Positions 1 through 9,226 of a stretch of DNA of 64,000 nucleotides are shown here, one piece after another. The DNA is taken from assembly GCF_023073915.1 (NCBI RefSeq), contig NZ_JADPKK010000005.1, positions 62,001-126,000 of the forward strand, read 5' to 3'. The position numbers and the translations under genes are program-made. Within the stretch, counting starts at the first letter, position 1; each line of letters starts with the position of its first letter. The stretch comes from Bradyrhizobium sp. 149 (GTDB lineage Bacteria; Pseudomonadota; Alphaproteobacteria; Rhizobiales; Xanthobacteraceae). Under the pieces are notes generated by a model, which searched no databases, was not told the origin of the DNA, and saw only the letters and a program-made list of their open reading frames with translations.

Positions 1-432
1 AATTTCGTGCAACAGCGCGAGCAGGATGGCGCCCGATCCGGTGCCGATATCCGCGATGCGGGGGGGATGAGATGGTTTCCATTCGCGAAGGATTTCGAGT
101 GCGAGCTCAATCACCGTTTCGGTATCGGGACGCGGCACCAGCGTCGCTTCCGACAGACGAAACGGCAGGCCCCAGAATTCACGCGTGCCGAGAATGCGGG
201 CGACCGGCTCGCCGGCGATGCGGCGCCGGGCATACCGCGCGAGCCGCGACGCCTCGGCTTCCGTGAGAAGGCGGGCGGCCTGTGCAACGAGGCCCGTGAG
301 ATCGAGACCGAGTGCCGCGCCAAGCAGGATACGCGCGTCGAGCTCGGCGTCGTCGAGCTGCGCCGATCTCAGTTGCGCCGCCAGCGCGCGCCGCGCGCTC
401 TCGATGGATAGTCCGGTGAAGGGATTGCTCAC
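1..432 (-). CDS. prmC: Release factor glutamine methyltransferase PrmC (N-terminal part, cut by window edge)
   Basis: PrmC (HemK) methylates the glutamine of the GGQ motif of release factors using S-adenosylmethionine. The first 144 codons are present, starting at a GTG 8 bases beyond the prfA stop, and the frame stays open to base 1. The visible part has the N-terminal helical domain (LDDAELDARILLGAALG) and the arginine-rich linker RYARRRIAGEPVARILGTRE. It then reaches the start of the methyltransferase fold with the SAM-binding IADIGTGSGAILLALL just before the edge. Position directly after prfA on the same strand is the usual prfA-prmC operon and supports the call. The catalytic NPPY motif lies outside the window. 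Confidence 0.93.
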   Translation of the reverse strand, partial: MSNPFTGLSIESARRALAAQLRSAQLDDAELDARILLGAALGLDLTGLVAQAARLLTEAEASRLARYARRRIAGEPVARILGTREFWGLPFRLSEATLVPRPDTETVIELALEILREWKPSHPPRIADIGTGSGAILLALLHEI

Positions 433-439
433 GCGCCGG

Positions 440-1525
440 TCACGCCGCCGCGCCCTGGGCTGCGAGCTGCGCGGCCTGGTGCTCGGTCGTTAGTGCGTCG
501 ATCAGCTCGCCGAGAGCTTCGCCCGCGATCACCTGCGGCAGCTTGTAGAGCGTCAAATTGATGCGGTGGTCGGTCACGCGCCCTTGCGGGAAATTATAAG
601 TGCGGATGCGCTCGCTGCGGTCGCCGGAGCCGACCTTCTCCTTGCGCTCGGCCGAGCGCGCCGCGTCGAGGCGTTGCTGCTCGGCGTCGTAGATGCGCGA
701 GCGCAGGATGTTCATGGCGGAAGCACGATTCTTGTGCTGCGAGCGGCTGTCCTGCATCATCACCACGATGCCGGTCGGGATGTGGGTGATGCGGATCGCC
801 GATTCGGTCTTGTTGACGTGCTGGCCGCCGGCGCCTCCGGCGCGCATGGTCTCGATACGCAAATCATCGTTCCTGATATCCACGTCGACCTCCTCGACTT
901 CGGGCATCACGGCGACGGTGGCGGCGGATGTGTGAATGCGCCCCTGCGTCTCGGTGTCGGGCACACGCTGCACCCGGTGCACGCCGGACTCGAACTTCAG
1001 CTTCGAGAACGCGCCGCGGCCCTGCACCTCCGCGATGATCTCCTTGTAGCCGCCGACAGTGCCTTCGCTCGCCGAGATCACCTCGACCTTCCAGCCCTGC
1101 AAGCTCGCGAAACGCTCGTACATCCGGAATAAATCTCCGGCGAACAGCGAAGCCTCGTCGCCGCCGGTGCCGGCGCGGATTTCCAGCACCACGTTGCGGT
1201 CGTCCATGGCATCTTTCGGCAGCAGCGCGAGGCGGATCTTCTGGACCAGTTCCTCGATCCTTGGCGTCAGCGCGTCGCGCTCGGCTTCGGCCATGCCGCG
1301 CATCTCCGCATCGCTCGCGGGATCGGCGATCAGTGCCTCGGTATCGGCGAGCTCCTTGACGGCCGAACGATAGGCCTTGACCGCTTCGATCAGTGGCGTG
1401 AGCTCGGCGAGTTCGCGCGTGATCTGCACATAGCGTTCGGAGGCGAGCTGACCGAGCGATTCGGCCTCGAGCGAGGCGTGATGCGCGAGCAGGACGTCCA
1501 GTTTGGCTTCGGGGAGTGACGACAT
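440..1525 (-). CDS. prfA: Peptide chain release factor 1
   Basis: RF1 recognises UAA and UAG stop codons and triggers peptide release on the ribosome. The 361-residue length is normal. The GGQ catalytic loop is at residues 233-235 inside [14 protein letters not shown]. The tripeptide anticodon region is P-D-T at 189-191 ([13 protein letters not shown]), the P-x-T type expected of RF1 rather than the SPF type of RF2. It lies between ptsP upstream and prmC downstream on the minus strand; prmC, whose product modifies the GGQ glutamine, begins 8 bases after its stop, so the two are likely co-transcribed. Confidence 0.98.
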   Translation of the reverse strand: MSSLPEAKLDVLLAHHASLEAESLGQLASERYVQITRELAELTPLIEAVKAYRSAVKELADTEALIADPASDAEMRGMAEAERDALTPRIEELVQKIRLALLPKDAMDDRNVVLEIRAGTGGDEASLFAGDLFRMYERFASLQGWKVEVISASEGTVGGYKEIIAEVQGRGAFSKLKFESGVHRVQRVPDTETQGRIHTSAATVAVMPEVEEVDVDIRNDDLRIETMRAGGAGGQHVNKTESAIRITHIPTGIVVMMQDSRSQHKNRASAMNILRSRIYDAEQQRLDAARSAERKEKVGSGDRSERIRTYNFPQGRVTDHRINLTLYKLPQVIAGEALGELIDALTTEHQAAQLAAQGAAA

Positions 1526-1582
1526 CGGTTCAGTCTCAAAATGCGGAAAAGGGCGAAGCGGCAGGAAGGGGCGGCAGGCCCG

Positions 1583-3850
1583 CTACAACGCCAGACCTTC
1601 GGCCTCGGCAAATTCCGTCAGCTTCTGCCGGATCGAGACGCTGCCGGCCGGTGCGTCCAGCAACGGGCCGAGCATCGCTTCGGCCTTCTTCGCGTCGAGA
1701 TCGATCACCATCGCCTTGACCGGGCCGAGCGCGGTTGCCGAGAGCGACAGCGAGCGATAGCCCATCGCGATCAGGGCCAGTGCGCCGATCGGCTTCGACG
1801 CCATCTCGCCGCAGAGCGACAGCGATTTCTTCGCGGCATGCGACTTGCGCGCAATGTCGCGAAGCGCGCGCAGGATCGGTGCCGACATGGTGTCGAAGCG
1901 CTCGGAGACTTTTGCGTTGCCGCGGTCGACCGCGAACAGGAACTGGAACAGATCGTTGGAGCCGACCGAGATGAAGTCCACCTTCTTCAGGAGCTCGTCG
2001 AGTTGATAAAGCAGCGCCGGCACCTCGACCATGGTGCCGATGTCGATCCGCTCCGGCAGCGTGTGGCCGTGCTGGCGCAGATAGGTCAGCTCGCGCTCGA
2101 CCAGCGCCTTTGCCGCATCGAATTCACCCACCTCCGAGATCATCGGGAACATGATGCGCAGCGCGCGGCCGCCGCCGGCGCGCAAGAGCGCGCGGATCTG
2201 GCCGCGCAGCAGGCCGGGACGGTCGAGCCCGAGCCGGATCGCGCGCCATCCGAGGGCGGGATTCTCCTCGATCACCGCTTCCATATAAGGCAGCGCCTTG
2301 TCGCCGCCGATGTCGAGGGTGCGGAAGGTGACGGGCTTGGTGCCGGCGGCATCCAGCACCGTGCGATAGAGCGCGAGCTGGTCGCTGGTGCGCGGCAGGC
2401 TCTGGCCGACCATGAATTGCAACTCGGTACGGAACAGGCCGATGCCGGCGCTGCCGGTGTCTTCGATATGCGGCAGGTCGATCGCCAACCCGGCGTTGAT
2501 CATCAGCTCGACCTTCTGGCCGTCCTTGGTGACGCAGGGCAGATCGCGCAGCGCCAGATATTGCGCCTGGCGGCGGGCGCGGAAGCGCACGCGCTCGGCG
2601 AAGGCGGCCTCGACCTCCTGCGACGGCCGGACATAGATCGAGCCGGAAGTGCCGTCGACGATGATGGCGTCGCCGGGATCGGCGATACCAGGTGCGTTCG
2701 GCACTTCGCCGACTGCGGGAATCCCGAGCGCACGCGCCACGATCGAGACGTGGGAATTGGCGGTGCCTTCCTCCAGCACGATGCCGCGCAGGCGCTTGCG
2801 GTCGTAGTCGAGCAGCGCCGCCGGGCCCATCGCGCGCGCGATGACGATGGCGTTGTCGGGCAATTGCTCGCGCGAGGGCGCGTGATCCTGACCGACGAGC
2901 TGCCGCATCAGGCGATAGCCGAGATCCTCGAGATCATGCAGCCGGTCGCGCAAATAGGGATCGGTCGAGCGCAGCATGCGCGCGCGGGTGTCGGATTGCA
3001 CGCGCTCGACGGCGGCTTCCGCCGTGAGGCCGGTGGCGACCGCCTCGTGCAGCTTGTGCGACCAGCCCTGGTCGTTGGCGAACATGCGGTAGGCTTCCAG
3101 CACCTCGCGATGCTCGCCGCCCTCGGCGACGTCGCCGCGCTCCAGCATGCGGTCGAGATCGGCGCGCAGCTTGGCGAGCGCGGTGTCGAGCCGCTTGATC
3201 TCCTTGGGCAGGTCCTCGGCAATGTAGTCCTTGATGACGACGCGCGGTTCGTGCAGCACGACGTGGCCGAGCGCGATGCCTTCCGACAGGATGGCGCCGA
3301 CCTTCTGCGCCGAATGGCGGGCCGCGGGCTCATGGCCGGGCTGGGCCAGCGCAGACAGCTCGCCGGAGGCGATCAGCTCCGCCAGCACCATCGCGGTGGT
3401 CTGAAGCGCCTCGAGCTCCTCCTCGACATAGTTGCGCTTGGCGCGGTTCTGCACCACCAGCACGCCGAGCGTGTTGCCGGCGCGCAGGATCGGCACGCCG
3501 AGAAAGGAGTGGTAGATTTCTTCGCCGGTCTCCGGGCGGAACGAGAAGGCCGGATGGCTCTGCGCATCGCTCAAATTGAGAGGCGTTGCCTCGCTGGCGA
3601 CCAGACCGACGAGGCCCTCATGGGCGCTGAGCACGGTGTGGTGCACCGCCTCGCGGTTGAGACCTTCGGTGGCATAGAGCTCGAGCGTGTTGTCGATGCG
3701 CAGCACATAGACCGAGCACACCTCGGCCACCATGTTGGCGGCGATCAGCACCACGATCTTGTCCAGCCGCTCCTGGGCCGAGACCTGCTCCGCCATGGTT
3801 TCGCGGAGCCGTCTCAACAAGACGCGGGGACCTCCCGACGCGCTCCGCAT
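1583..3850 (-). CDS. ptsP: Phosphoenolpyruvate-protein phosphotransferase PtsP (enzyme I of the nitrogen PTS)
   Basis: Transfers phosphate from PEP to NPr in the regulatory nitrogen phosphotransferase system. The 755 residues comprise an N-terminal GAF sensor domain (about 20-165), the EI HPr-binding/phosphohistidine region with the active-site His367 in EEGTANSHVSIVARALGIP, and a C-terminal PEP-binding barrel (SVGSNDLFQFLFAVDRGN, then SLCGEMASKP with the catalytic cysteine). The GAF domain separates it from the sugar-PTS enzyme I. It lies downstream of lysC, an order common in Rhizobiales, and 57 bases upstream of prfA. ATG start at 3850; no stronger internal start was seen. Confidence 0.97.
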   Translation of the reverse strand: MRSASGGPRVLLRRLRETMAEQVSAQERLDKIVVLIAANMVAEVCSVYVLRIDNTLELYATEGLNREAVHHTVLSAHEGLVGLVASEATPLNLSDAQSHPAFSFRPETGEEIYHSFLGVPILRAGNTLGVLVVQNRAKRNYVEEELEALQTTAMVLAELIASGELSALAQPGHEPAARHSAQKVGAILSEGIALGHVVLHEPRVVIKDYIAEDLPKEIKRLDTALAKLRADLDRMLERGDVAEGGEHREVLEAYRMFANDQGWSHKLHEAVATGLTAEAAVERVQSDTRARMLRSTDPYLRDRLHDLEDLGYRLMRQLVGQDHAPSREQLPDNAIVIARAMGPAALLDYDRKRLRGIVLEEGTANSHVSIVARALGIPAVGEVPNAPGIADPGDAIIVDGTSGSIYVRPSQEVEAAFAERVRFRARRQAQYLALRDLPCVTKDGQKVELMINAGLAIDLPHIEDTGSAGIGLFRTELQFMVGQSLPRTSDQLALYRTVLDAAGTKPVTFRTLDIGGDKALPYMEAVIEENPALGWRAIRLGLDRPGLLRGQIRALLRAGGGRALRIMFPMISEVGEFDAAKALVERELTYLRQHGHTLPERIDIGTMVEVPALLYQLDELLKKVDFISVGSNDLFQFLFAVDRGNAKVSERFDTMSAPILRALRDIARKSHAAKKSLSLCGEMASKPIGALALIAMGYRSLSLSATALGPVKAMVIDLDAKKAEAMLGPLLDAPAGSVSIRQKLTEFAEAEGLAL

Positions 3851-4040
3851 GAACCGTCAATCTCCTCCGTCTGCCGGGGCCGAAAGGGCCCGCGGCGGCT
3901 CGCCCAGAAATCCAGAAAAACAATAAGTTTGCTCGTCCGGCGCCGGCCCCGGCGGACTGCCTGAGCCGAATCAGCACCGCCTTAACTGGGGCACAGTTTC
4001 TGGCAGCCCACCCTCTTCGCCGTATAGCGAATTGGGGCTT

Positions 4041-4095
4041 GTTTTGCCAAGCAAAACGCCTGCCAAACGCGAAAGTATGGACACCTTCGCGTTTG
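4041..4095 (-). terminator. Tandem hairpins between lysC and ptsP
   Basis: Two perfect inverted repeats lie downstream of the lysC stop: a 10-bp stem (4064-4073 with 4086-4095, CAAACGCGAA arms, 12-base loop) and a tight 7-bp stem (4041-4047 with 4051-4057, GTTTTGC arms, 3-base loop). Neither is followed by a U-run on the minus strand, so a classical intrinsic terminator is not shown. They could act as an attenuator, an mRNA processing site or a Rho-assisted terminator separating lysC from ptsP. Confidence 0.4.
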
Positions 4096-4120
4096 CTGCG
4101 ACCGCTAAGAGAAAAATAGC

Positions 4121-5377
4121 CTAAGCCTGATCGAGACCGTAGAGCGTGTGCAGGGTGCGCACCGCAAGCTCGGTATAGGCGGTATCGATCAAGACCGAGA
4201 ATTTGATCTCGGAGGTTGTAATGGCCCGGATGTTGATATTCCGTCCGGCGAGGGCCGAGAACGCCTGGGCGGCAACGCCGGCATGGCTGCGCATGCCGCT
4301 GCCGATCACCGAGATCTTGGCGACGTCGGTAGCGGTGTCGAGCCGGGCATAGTTGATCTGGCCCTTGGCTGCGGTGATCGTCTCCTTGGCCCTTGTGTAG
4401 TCGGCGGCCGGGACCGTGAAGGTGAGGTCGGTGGTCTTGCCGTCCTCCGAGACGTTCTGCACGATCATGTCGACGTTGATGTTGGCATCCGCGAGCGGGC
4501 CGAAGATCGACGCGGCCACGCCGGGCTTGTCCTCGATCTGGCGTACCGAGATCTGGGCCTCGTCCTTCGAAAAGGCGATGCCGGTGACGACGTGGCTTTC
4601 CATGATCTCCTCCTCGCTGCAGATCAGCGTGCCGGGCGGCTGGTTGGCATGCGGGTCGATATCCTCGGGCTTGTCGAAGCTCGAGCGGACGAAAATCGGC
4701 ATGTTGTGGACCATGCCAAGTTCCACCGAGCGGACCTGGAGCACCTTGGCGCCCTGGGAGGCCAGTTCCAGCATGTCTTCGAACGCGATCTTGTCGAGCC
4801 GGCGCGCCTTCGGCACGATTCGCGGATCGGTGGTGTAGACGCCGTCGACGTCGGTGTAGATGTCGCAACGGTCCGCCTTGACGGCGGCGGCGATCGCCAC
4901 GGCCGAGGTATCGGAGCCGCCGCGGCCGAGCGTGGTGATGCGGCTGGTCTCCGGATTGATGCCCTGGAAGCCGGCGATAACGGCGACCTCCTTGCGCTCC
5001 CTGAAGCGCTTGATGATCTCGCTGCCGTCGATGCCCTCGATCCGGGCCGAGGCATGGGCGTCGCTGGTCTTGATCGGGATCTGCCAGCCCTGCCAGGAAC
5101 GGGCCTGGATGCCCATGCCCTGAAGCACGATGGCGAGGAGGCCGGACGTCACCTGTTCGCCGGAGGCGACCACGGCGTCGTATTCGCGCGCGTCGTGCAT
5201 GGGCGAGGCCTCGGTGCACCAGGCCACCAGCTCGTTGGTTTTACCGGACATCGCCGAGACGACCACCGCCACTTCATGGCCGGCGTCGACCTCACGCTTC
5301 ACATGGCGTGCGACGTTGCGGATACGTTCGATGTTGGCGACGGATGTGCCGCCGAATTTCATCACGAGGCGGCTCAT
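4121..5377 (-). CDS. lysC: Aspartate kinase
   Basis: Phosphorylates aspartate, the first step to lysine, threonine and methionine. It has 418 residues. The N-terminal kinase domain opens with MKFGGTSVANIERI (conserved KFGGTSV at 7-13), followed by VVSAMSGKTNEL and the aspartate/ATP region TTLGRGGSDTSAVAIAAA. Two ACT regulatory domains follow (about 265-418; VTGIAFSKDEAQISVRQIED and AKISVIGSGMRSHAGV), so allosteric feedback by lysine and/or threonine is expected. The start at 5377 gives the canonical N-terminus. It is the first gene of the lysC/ptsP/prfA/prmC minus-strand block. Confidence 0.97.
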   Translation of the reverse strand: MSRLVMKFGGTSVANIERIRNVARHVKREVDAGHEVAVVVSAMSGKTNELVAWCTEASPMHDAREYDAVVASGEQVTSGLLAIVLQGMGIQARSWQGWQIPIKTSDAHASARIEGIDGSEIIKRFRERKEVAVIAGFQGINPETSRITTLGRGGSDTSAVAIAAAVKADRCDIYTDVDGVYTTDPRIVPKARRLDKIAFEDMLELASQGAKVLQVRSVELGMVHNMPIFVRSSFDKPEDIDPHANQPPGTLICSEEEIMESHVVTGIAFSKDEAQISVRQIEDKPGVAASIFGPLADANINVDMIVQNVSEDGKTTDLTFTVPAADYTRAKETITAAKGQINYARLDTATDVAKISVIGSGMRSHAGVAAQAFSALAGRNINIRAITTSEIKFSVLIDTAYTELAVRTLHTLYGLDQA

Positions 5378-5525
5378 GACGACGCGTGCATTCCCTCATA
5401 AGGATAAGTATGGTGACCCGCGCTGGACGGGTGCCTGCGATACCGACCGCGCGTATACAGAGGGGCGAGGCCGGGGGCAAGCGGGTTCCTGCGCTGGCCA
5501 ATCCGGCAATGGGTTAATCGAGGTT

Positions 5526-5993
5526 ATGGCGCGCTATATCGACGAGATCCTGCAACCGGGCGAACGGGTGCTGTATTCGACCAATGCGCACTGGATCTTC
5601 TATTTTCCGGCCATCGTGGCCTGGATCGTGGCCCTGGTCCTGTTCGTCCTGTCACGGCAGACCGCGGTCGATGGGCTCGTGATTCTATGTCTTATCGCCT
5701 CGGGGCTGGTGGCTCTCGCGGCCCTGTTCTGGACCGTGAAGGGCTGGTTCCATCGCTTTACCACCGAGACCGACGTCACCAATTTGCGGGTCGTGCACAA
5801 GACCGGCTTCATCAAGCGCCGCACCTTCGAGATGGCGCTGGACAAGGTCGAGAGCGTCGATGTGAATCAGACCATTCTCGGACGTATTCTCAACTATGGC
5901 GACGTGACCATCAACGGCGTGGGGGAAGGTCGCGAAACCATCCGGACCATCGCCTCGCCGCTCGCCTTCCGCAGTTCGATCACCACGCGGTAG
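5526..5993 (+). CDS. Small PH-domain membrane protein
   Basis: A 155-residue protein with two N-terminal transmembrane helices (about 25-45 and 50-70; FPAIVAWIVALVLFVLSRQ and VILCLIASGLVALAALFW). A bacterial PH-like (bPH_2) domain follows from about 80, with LRVVHKTGFIKRRTFEMALDKVESV and the typical LNYGDVTINGVGEGRETI strands. Such proteins are membrane-anchored with the PH domain in the cytoplasm; their biochemical role is not settled. ATG at 5526 was chosen over longer frames because it opens the conserved MARYIDEILQPGE segment. It is followed by ubiG after 14 bases. Confidence 0.85.
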   Translation: MARYIDEILQPGERVLYSTNAHWIFYFPAIVAWIVALVLFVLSRQTAVDGLVILCLIASGLVALAALFWTVKGWFHRFTTETDVTNLRVVHKTGFIKRRTFEMALDKVESVDVNQTILGRILNYGDVTINGVGEGRETIRTIASPLAFRSSITTR

Positions 5994-6007
5994 GACCGCA
6001 CGTAACC

Positions 6008-6781
6008 ATGAGCATGCAGCAAGATATTTCCGCTAGCGCAAGCCCGCATCCGGGCTCGACAGTCGACGCCGCCGAGATCGCAAAATTCTCAAAGCTCTCG
6101 GCCGAGTGGTGGGATCCCAACGGCAAGATGGCGCCGCTGCACCGGATCAACCCGTTGCGGCTCGGCTACATCCGCGACGCCGCTTGCCGCAAGTTCGAGC
6201 GTAACGCGCGCAGCCTCAACTGCCTCGGCGGTCTGCGCGTGCTCGACATCGGCTGCGGCGCCGGCCTGCTCTGCGAACCGCTGTCCCGCCTGGGTGCGCA
6301 AGTCATCGGCGTCGATCCGTCCGTCAGCAACATCGCGGCCGCGAAGCTGCATGCCGACAAGGCGCATCTGTCGATCGACTATCGCTGCACCACGGTAGAA
6401 GAGATCGACCCGCGCGAGCGCTTCGACATCGTGCTGGCGATGGAGGTGGTCGAGCACGTCGTCGATGTCGGCGTTTTCCTGAAGCGCTGCGCGGCGATGC
6501 TGAAGCCGAACGGGTTGATGGTGGTTTCGACGCTAAACAGGAACTGGAAGAGCTTTGCGCTCGCCATCGTCGGCGCCGAATACGTCCTGCGCTGGCTGCC
6601 CCGCGGCACCCACGAATGGAATAAGTTCGTCACCCCCGACGAGCTGACGAAATACCTGCTCGACAACCGTCTGGTCATCACCGAGCAGACCGGCGTCGTC
6701 TACAGCCCCTTCGCCGACAGATGGGGTCTCTCGTCAGACATGGACGTGAACTACATGGTGGTGGCGGAAGCCATGGTGTGA
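6008..6781 (+). CDS. ubiG: Ubiquinone biosynthesis O-methyltransferase UbiG
   Basis: Catalyses the two O-methylations of ubiquinone synthesis with S-adenosylmethionine. The 257-residue protein carries the family N-terminus EIAKFSKLSAEWWDPNGKMAPLHRINPLRL, SAM motif I LRVLDIGCGAGLLCEPLSRLG (about 75-95), the acidic motif VIGVDPS, and the motif EVVEHVVDVGVFL. The C-terminal FVTPDELTKYLLDN insert is also typical. Start ATG at 6008 follows the PH-domain gene by 14 bases; the longer upstream frame overlaps that gene and was rejected. Confidence 0.97.
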   Translation: MSMQQDISASASPHPGSTVDAAEIAKFSKLSAEWWDPNGKMAPLHRINPLRLGYIRDAACRKFERNARSLNCLGGLRVLDIGCGAGLLCEPLSRLGAQVIGVDPSVSNIAAAKLHADKAHLSIDYRCTTVEEIDPRERFDIVLAMEVVEHVVDVGVFLKRCAAMLKPNGLMVVSTLNRNWKSFALAIVGAEYVLRWLPRGTHEWNKFVTPDELTKYLLDNRLVITEQTGVVYSPFADRWGLSSDMDVNYMVVAEAMV

Positions 6782-6961
6782 ACTGCTTGTAGCCGCTGGC
6801 TCGTTTGTAAAAGGCAGGCCGCAGCAAAACACTGAAGGCGTCGTCCCGGCGAAGGCGGTGTTTCTTGCGAAGCATCGCTCCTATGACGTGGGCGTGATTG
6901 ACCTGCTTGAGTGCTGGCGGCACGTTGGCCGCAATCATTTGGCCCTCCCACCCATTCCCCC

Positions 6962-7861
6962 ATGTTCACCATCGCCAGCCTCTGGATTCCCTTCACCGTC
7001 ATCGCCGCGCTCGGCCAGGTCGTGCGCAATGCGATGCAGCGGTCGCTGACGAAGCCGCTGGGGACCTGGGGCGCAACCAATATTCGCTTCCTGTTCGGCT
7101 TCCCGTTCTCCCTTGTTTTCCTGGCAGCCGTGCTGGTCGCGACCGGCGATCATCTCGGCATGCCGCCGACCGTGTTCTGGCCGTGGCTGCTGCTTGGCGC
7201 CCTTAGCCAGATCGTCGCGACGGGGCTGATGCTGCTGGCGATGAACGACCGCTCCTTCGTGGTGACGACGGCCTATTTGAAAACCGAGGCGATCCAGACC
7301 GCGATCTTCGGCTTCGTCTTCCTCGGCGATCACCTGACCTGGCTGAAGGTGCTGGCCATCGTGATCGCGACCGTCGGAGTCGTCATCACCGCGCTGCGGC
7401 CCGGCGGCGAGAAGGGCTTTGCAGAGCTGAAACCGACGATCACGGGTCTCGTTGCCGCGGCAGCGTTCGCATTGTCAGCGGTCGGCTTCCGCGGTGCCAT
7501 TATCAATGTGCCTGATGTCTCCTTCGTGACGGCAGCATCGGTCACGCTGGTGCTCGGCCTGTTCGTGCAGACGCTGATCCTGACGGTCTATCTGCTCTGG
7601 CGCGCGCCGAAGGTGCTTCAGGCGATCCTCGGCTTGTGGAAGCCATCGCTGCTCGCCGGCTTCACGGGCGCCTTCGCCTCGCAGTTCTGGTTTCTCGCCT
7701 TCGCGCTGACGGCCGCCGCCAATGTCCGTACGCTCGCTTTGATCGAGGTGCTGTTCGCGCAAGGTGTGGCGTACTACTCGTTCAAGCAGCCGATCGCGCC
7801 GCGCGAGATTTTCGGCATCGTGCTGATTGTGATCGGCGTGGCGGCGCTGGTGGGAGTCTGA
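6962..7861 (+). CDS. DMT-superfamily (EamA-like) inner-membrane transporter
   Basis: A 299-residue integral membrane protein with about ten hydrophobic helices, organised as two similar halves as in the drug/metabolite transporter superfamily. Helices visible include LFGFPFSLVFLAAVLVATG, VLAIVIATVGVVITALRPG and IFGIVLIVIGVAALVGV. The segment DRSFVVTTAYLKTEAIQTAIFGFVFLGDHLT matches the helix-end EamA pattern. Substrate cannot be predicted. Start at 6962 (MFTIASLWIP) opens the first helix; upstream alternatives add a non-conserved stretch. It converges with the DUF1178 gene 7 bases downstream. Confidence 0.85.
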   Translation: MFTIASLWIPFTVIAALGQVVRNAMQRSLTKPLGTWGATNIRFLFGFPFSLVFLAAVLVATGDHLGMPPTVFWPWLLLGALSQIVATGLMLLAMNDRSFVVTTAYLKTEAIQTAIFGFVFLGDHLTWLKVLAIVIATVGVVITALRPGGEKGFAELKPTITGLVAAAAFALSAVGFRGAIINVPDVSFVTAASVTLVLGLFVQTLILTVYLLWRAPKVLQAILGLWKPSLLAGFTGAFASQFWFLAFALTAAANVRTLALIEVLFAQGVAYYSFKQPIAPREIFGIVLIVIGVAALVGV

Positions 7862-7868
7862 CGCCGCG

Positions 7869-8351
7869 TCAGTTCCGGTCTTCCGGCAGCGTCGGCAGCG
7901 GCGACACCTCGATACCCTCGTCGATCAGCGACTTTGCTTCATCGGGGGAGGCCTCGCCGTAGATCGGGCGGTGCTCCTTGTCGCCGTAATGCATCGCGCG
8001 AGCTTCGTTCGCAAAGCGCTCGCCGACATTGTCGGCATTCTTGACGATGTGATCGCGCAGCTCCTTGAGCTTGGCACGCAGCTCGCGCTCCTGCGCCATC
8101 ATCAGCGAGGTCGGTCCGGACGGCGCGGCCTCGGGCGTGGTCGCAGCCACAGGTTCTGGCGGCGGCGTAGCGCGTCCGCGGCCCTTCTTGCCGACGATGC
8201 GCGGCGCCATGATCGCCTTGTTGACCTTGGCCGAGCCGCAGATCGGACAGGTCACGAGCTTGCGCTTCACCTGCGAATCGTAGGCCGACGAGCTCTGAAA
8301 CCAACTCTCGAAGTCGTGGTTGCGGTCGCAGTGGAGTGCGTACCGGATCAT
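7869..8351 (-). CDS. DUF1178 family protein with zinc-ribbon-like N-terminus
   Basis: A 160-residue protein of unknown function. The N-terminus MIRYALHCDRNHDFESWFQSS followed by VTCPICGSAKVNKAIMAPRI is the DUF1178 signature and looks like a small zinc ribbon (Cys8 plus CxxC). A low-complexity Pro/Ala linker (about 60-85) and an Arg/Glu-rich helical C-terminus (RAMHYGDKEHRPIYGEAS) follow. Its ATG overlaps the stop of the upstream nitrilase-type gene by 4 bases (ATGA), so it is coupled to that gene and probably to grxC. Confidence 0.85.
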   Translation of the reverse strand: MIRYALHCDRNHDFESWFQSSSAYDSQVKRKLVTCPICGSAKVNKAIMAPRIVGKKGRGRATPPPEPVAATTPEAAPSGPTSLMMAQERELRAKLKELRDHIVKNADNVGERFANEARAMHYGDKEHRPIYGEASPDEAKSLIDEGIEVSPLPTLPEDRN

Positions 8352-9226
8352 GCCGATCCCCGCACCAGGTGCAGATGGTCCGGCCCGGCCTTGGGATCGG
8401 CGACGCCGAAGCGGCGGCCGTGCTGCAGCGAGGGGATTGCGCGGCGCGCGATCTCGACCTTGGCCGGGTCGATTTTTGCCATGATGATGCCGGGCTCGAC
8501 ATCGCCCTCGGCGAGGATCTCGCCCCAGGGATCGATGATCAGCGAATGGCCATAGGTCTCGCGCTTGTTTTCGTGCAGGCCGGCCTGCGCGGCGGCGAAG
8601 ATGAAGCACCCGGTCTCGATCGCGCGCGCACGAAGCAGCACATGCCAATGCGCTTCACCGGTCTTGCGGGTGAAGGCCGAGGGCACCGTGATGAAGTACG
8701 CGCCGCTTTCGGCCAGCGCGCGGTAGAGCGCAGGGAAGCGCAAATCATAACAGATCGTCAGCCCGACGCGGCCCCAGGGCAGGTCGGAGATGACGGCCGT
8801 CTCGCCCGGCTGGTAATTGGCGGATTCGCGATAGCTCTCGCCGTCCGGCAGCTCGATGTCGAACATGTGGATCTTGTCGTAGCTCGCGAGCACATTGCCC
8901 TCGGGCCCGATCAGGAAGGAGCGGTTGACCGCTTTTTCATCCGAAAAGCGCAGCGCCAGCGACCCGACGTGGATGTGGATCTTCAGTTCCGCCGCGAGCG
9001 CGCGGTATGCCCTCAGCGAGTTGTCGTCGTCCTGGCTCTGAAGGTGCTCGAACAGCGCCTTGCGGTTAAGCTGCATCATATTGCTGACTTCGGGCGTCTG
9101 GACGTAGTCGGCGCCGTTGGCCGCAGCCTGCCGGATCAGTTTGGTGGCCTGTTCAAGGCTGGGCTCGGGCATCAGCCCGGTGCGCATCTGCACCATGGCC
9201 GCCGTGAAAGTCCTGACCTCGCTCAT
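8348..9226 (-). CDS. Nitrilase-superfamily carbon-nitrogen hydrolase (NIT1/NIT2-like)
   Basis: Hydrolyses an amide-type C-N bond; NIT1/NIT2-like members repair deaminated glutathione or act as omega-amidase, but the exact substrate is not shown here. Of 292 residues, the Glu-Lys-Cys triad is complete: Glu46 (VQTPEVSNM), Lys118 (ASYDKIHMFDIELPDG) and Cys159 (GLTICYDLRFPAL). It is flanked by overlapping genes on both sides, grxC upstream (4 bases) and DUF1178 downstream (4 bases). The pairing with glutaredoxin would suit a glutathione-related role, which is an inference. Confidence 0.9.
   Translation of the reverse strand: MSEVRTFTAAMVQMRTGLMPEPSLEQATKLIRQAAANGADYVQTPEVSNMMQLNRKALFEHLQSQDDDNSLRAYRALAAELKIHIHVGSLALRFSDEKAVNRSFLIGPEGNVLASYDKIHMFDIELPDGESYRESANYQPGETAVISDLPWGRVGLTICYDLRFPALYRALAESGAYFITVPSAFTRKTGEAHWHVLLRARAIETGCFIFAAAQAGLHENKRETYGHSLIIDPWGEILAEGDVEPGIIMAKIDPAKVEIARRAIPSLQHGRRFGVADPKAGPDHLHLVRGSA

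Noticed and set aside
1541..3964. Plus-strand frame of 807 codons opposite ptsP
   Set aside because: It is antisense to a clear ptsP gene; the frame is open because of high GC and has no family signature or SD.
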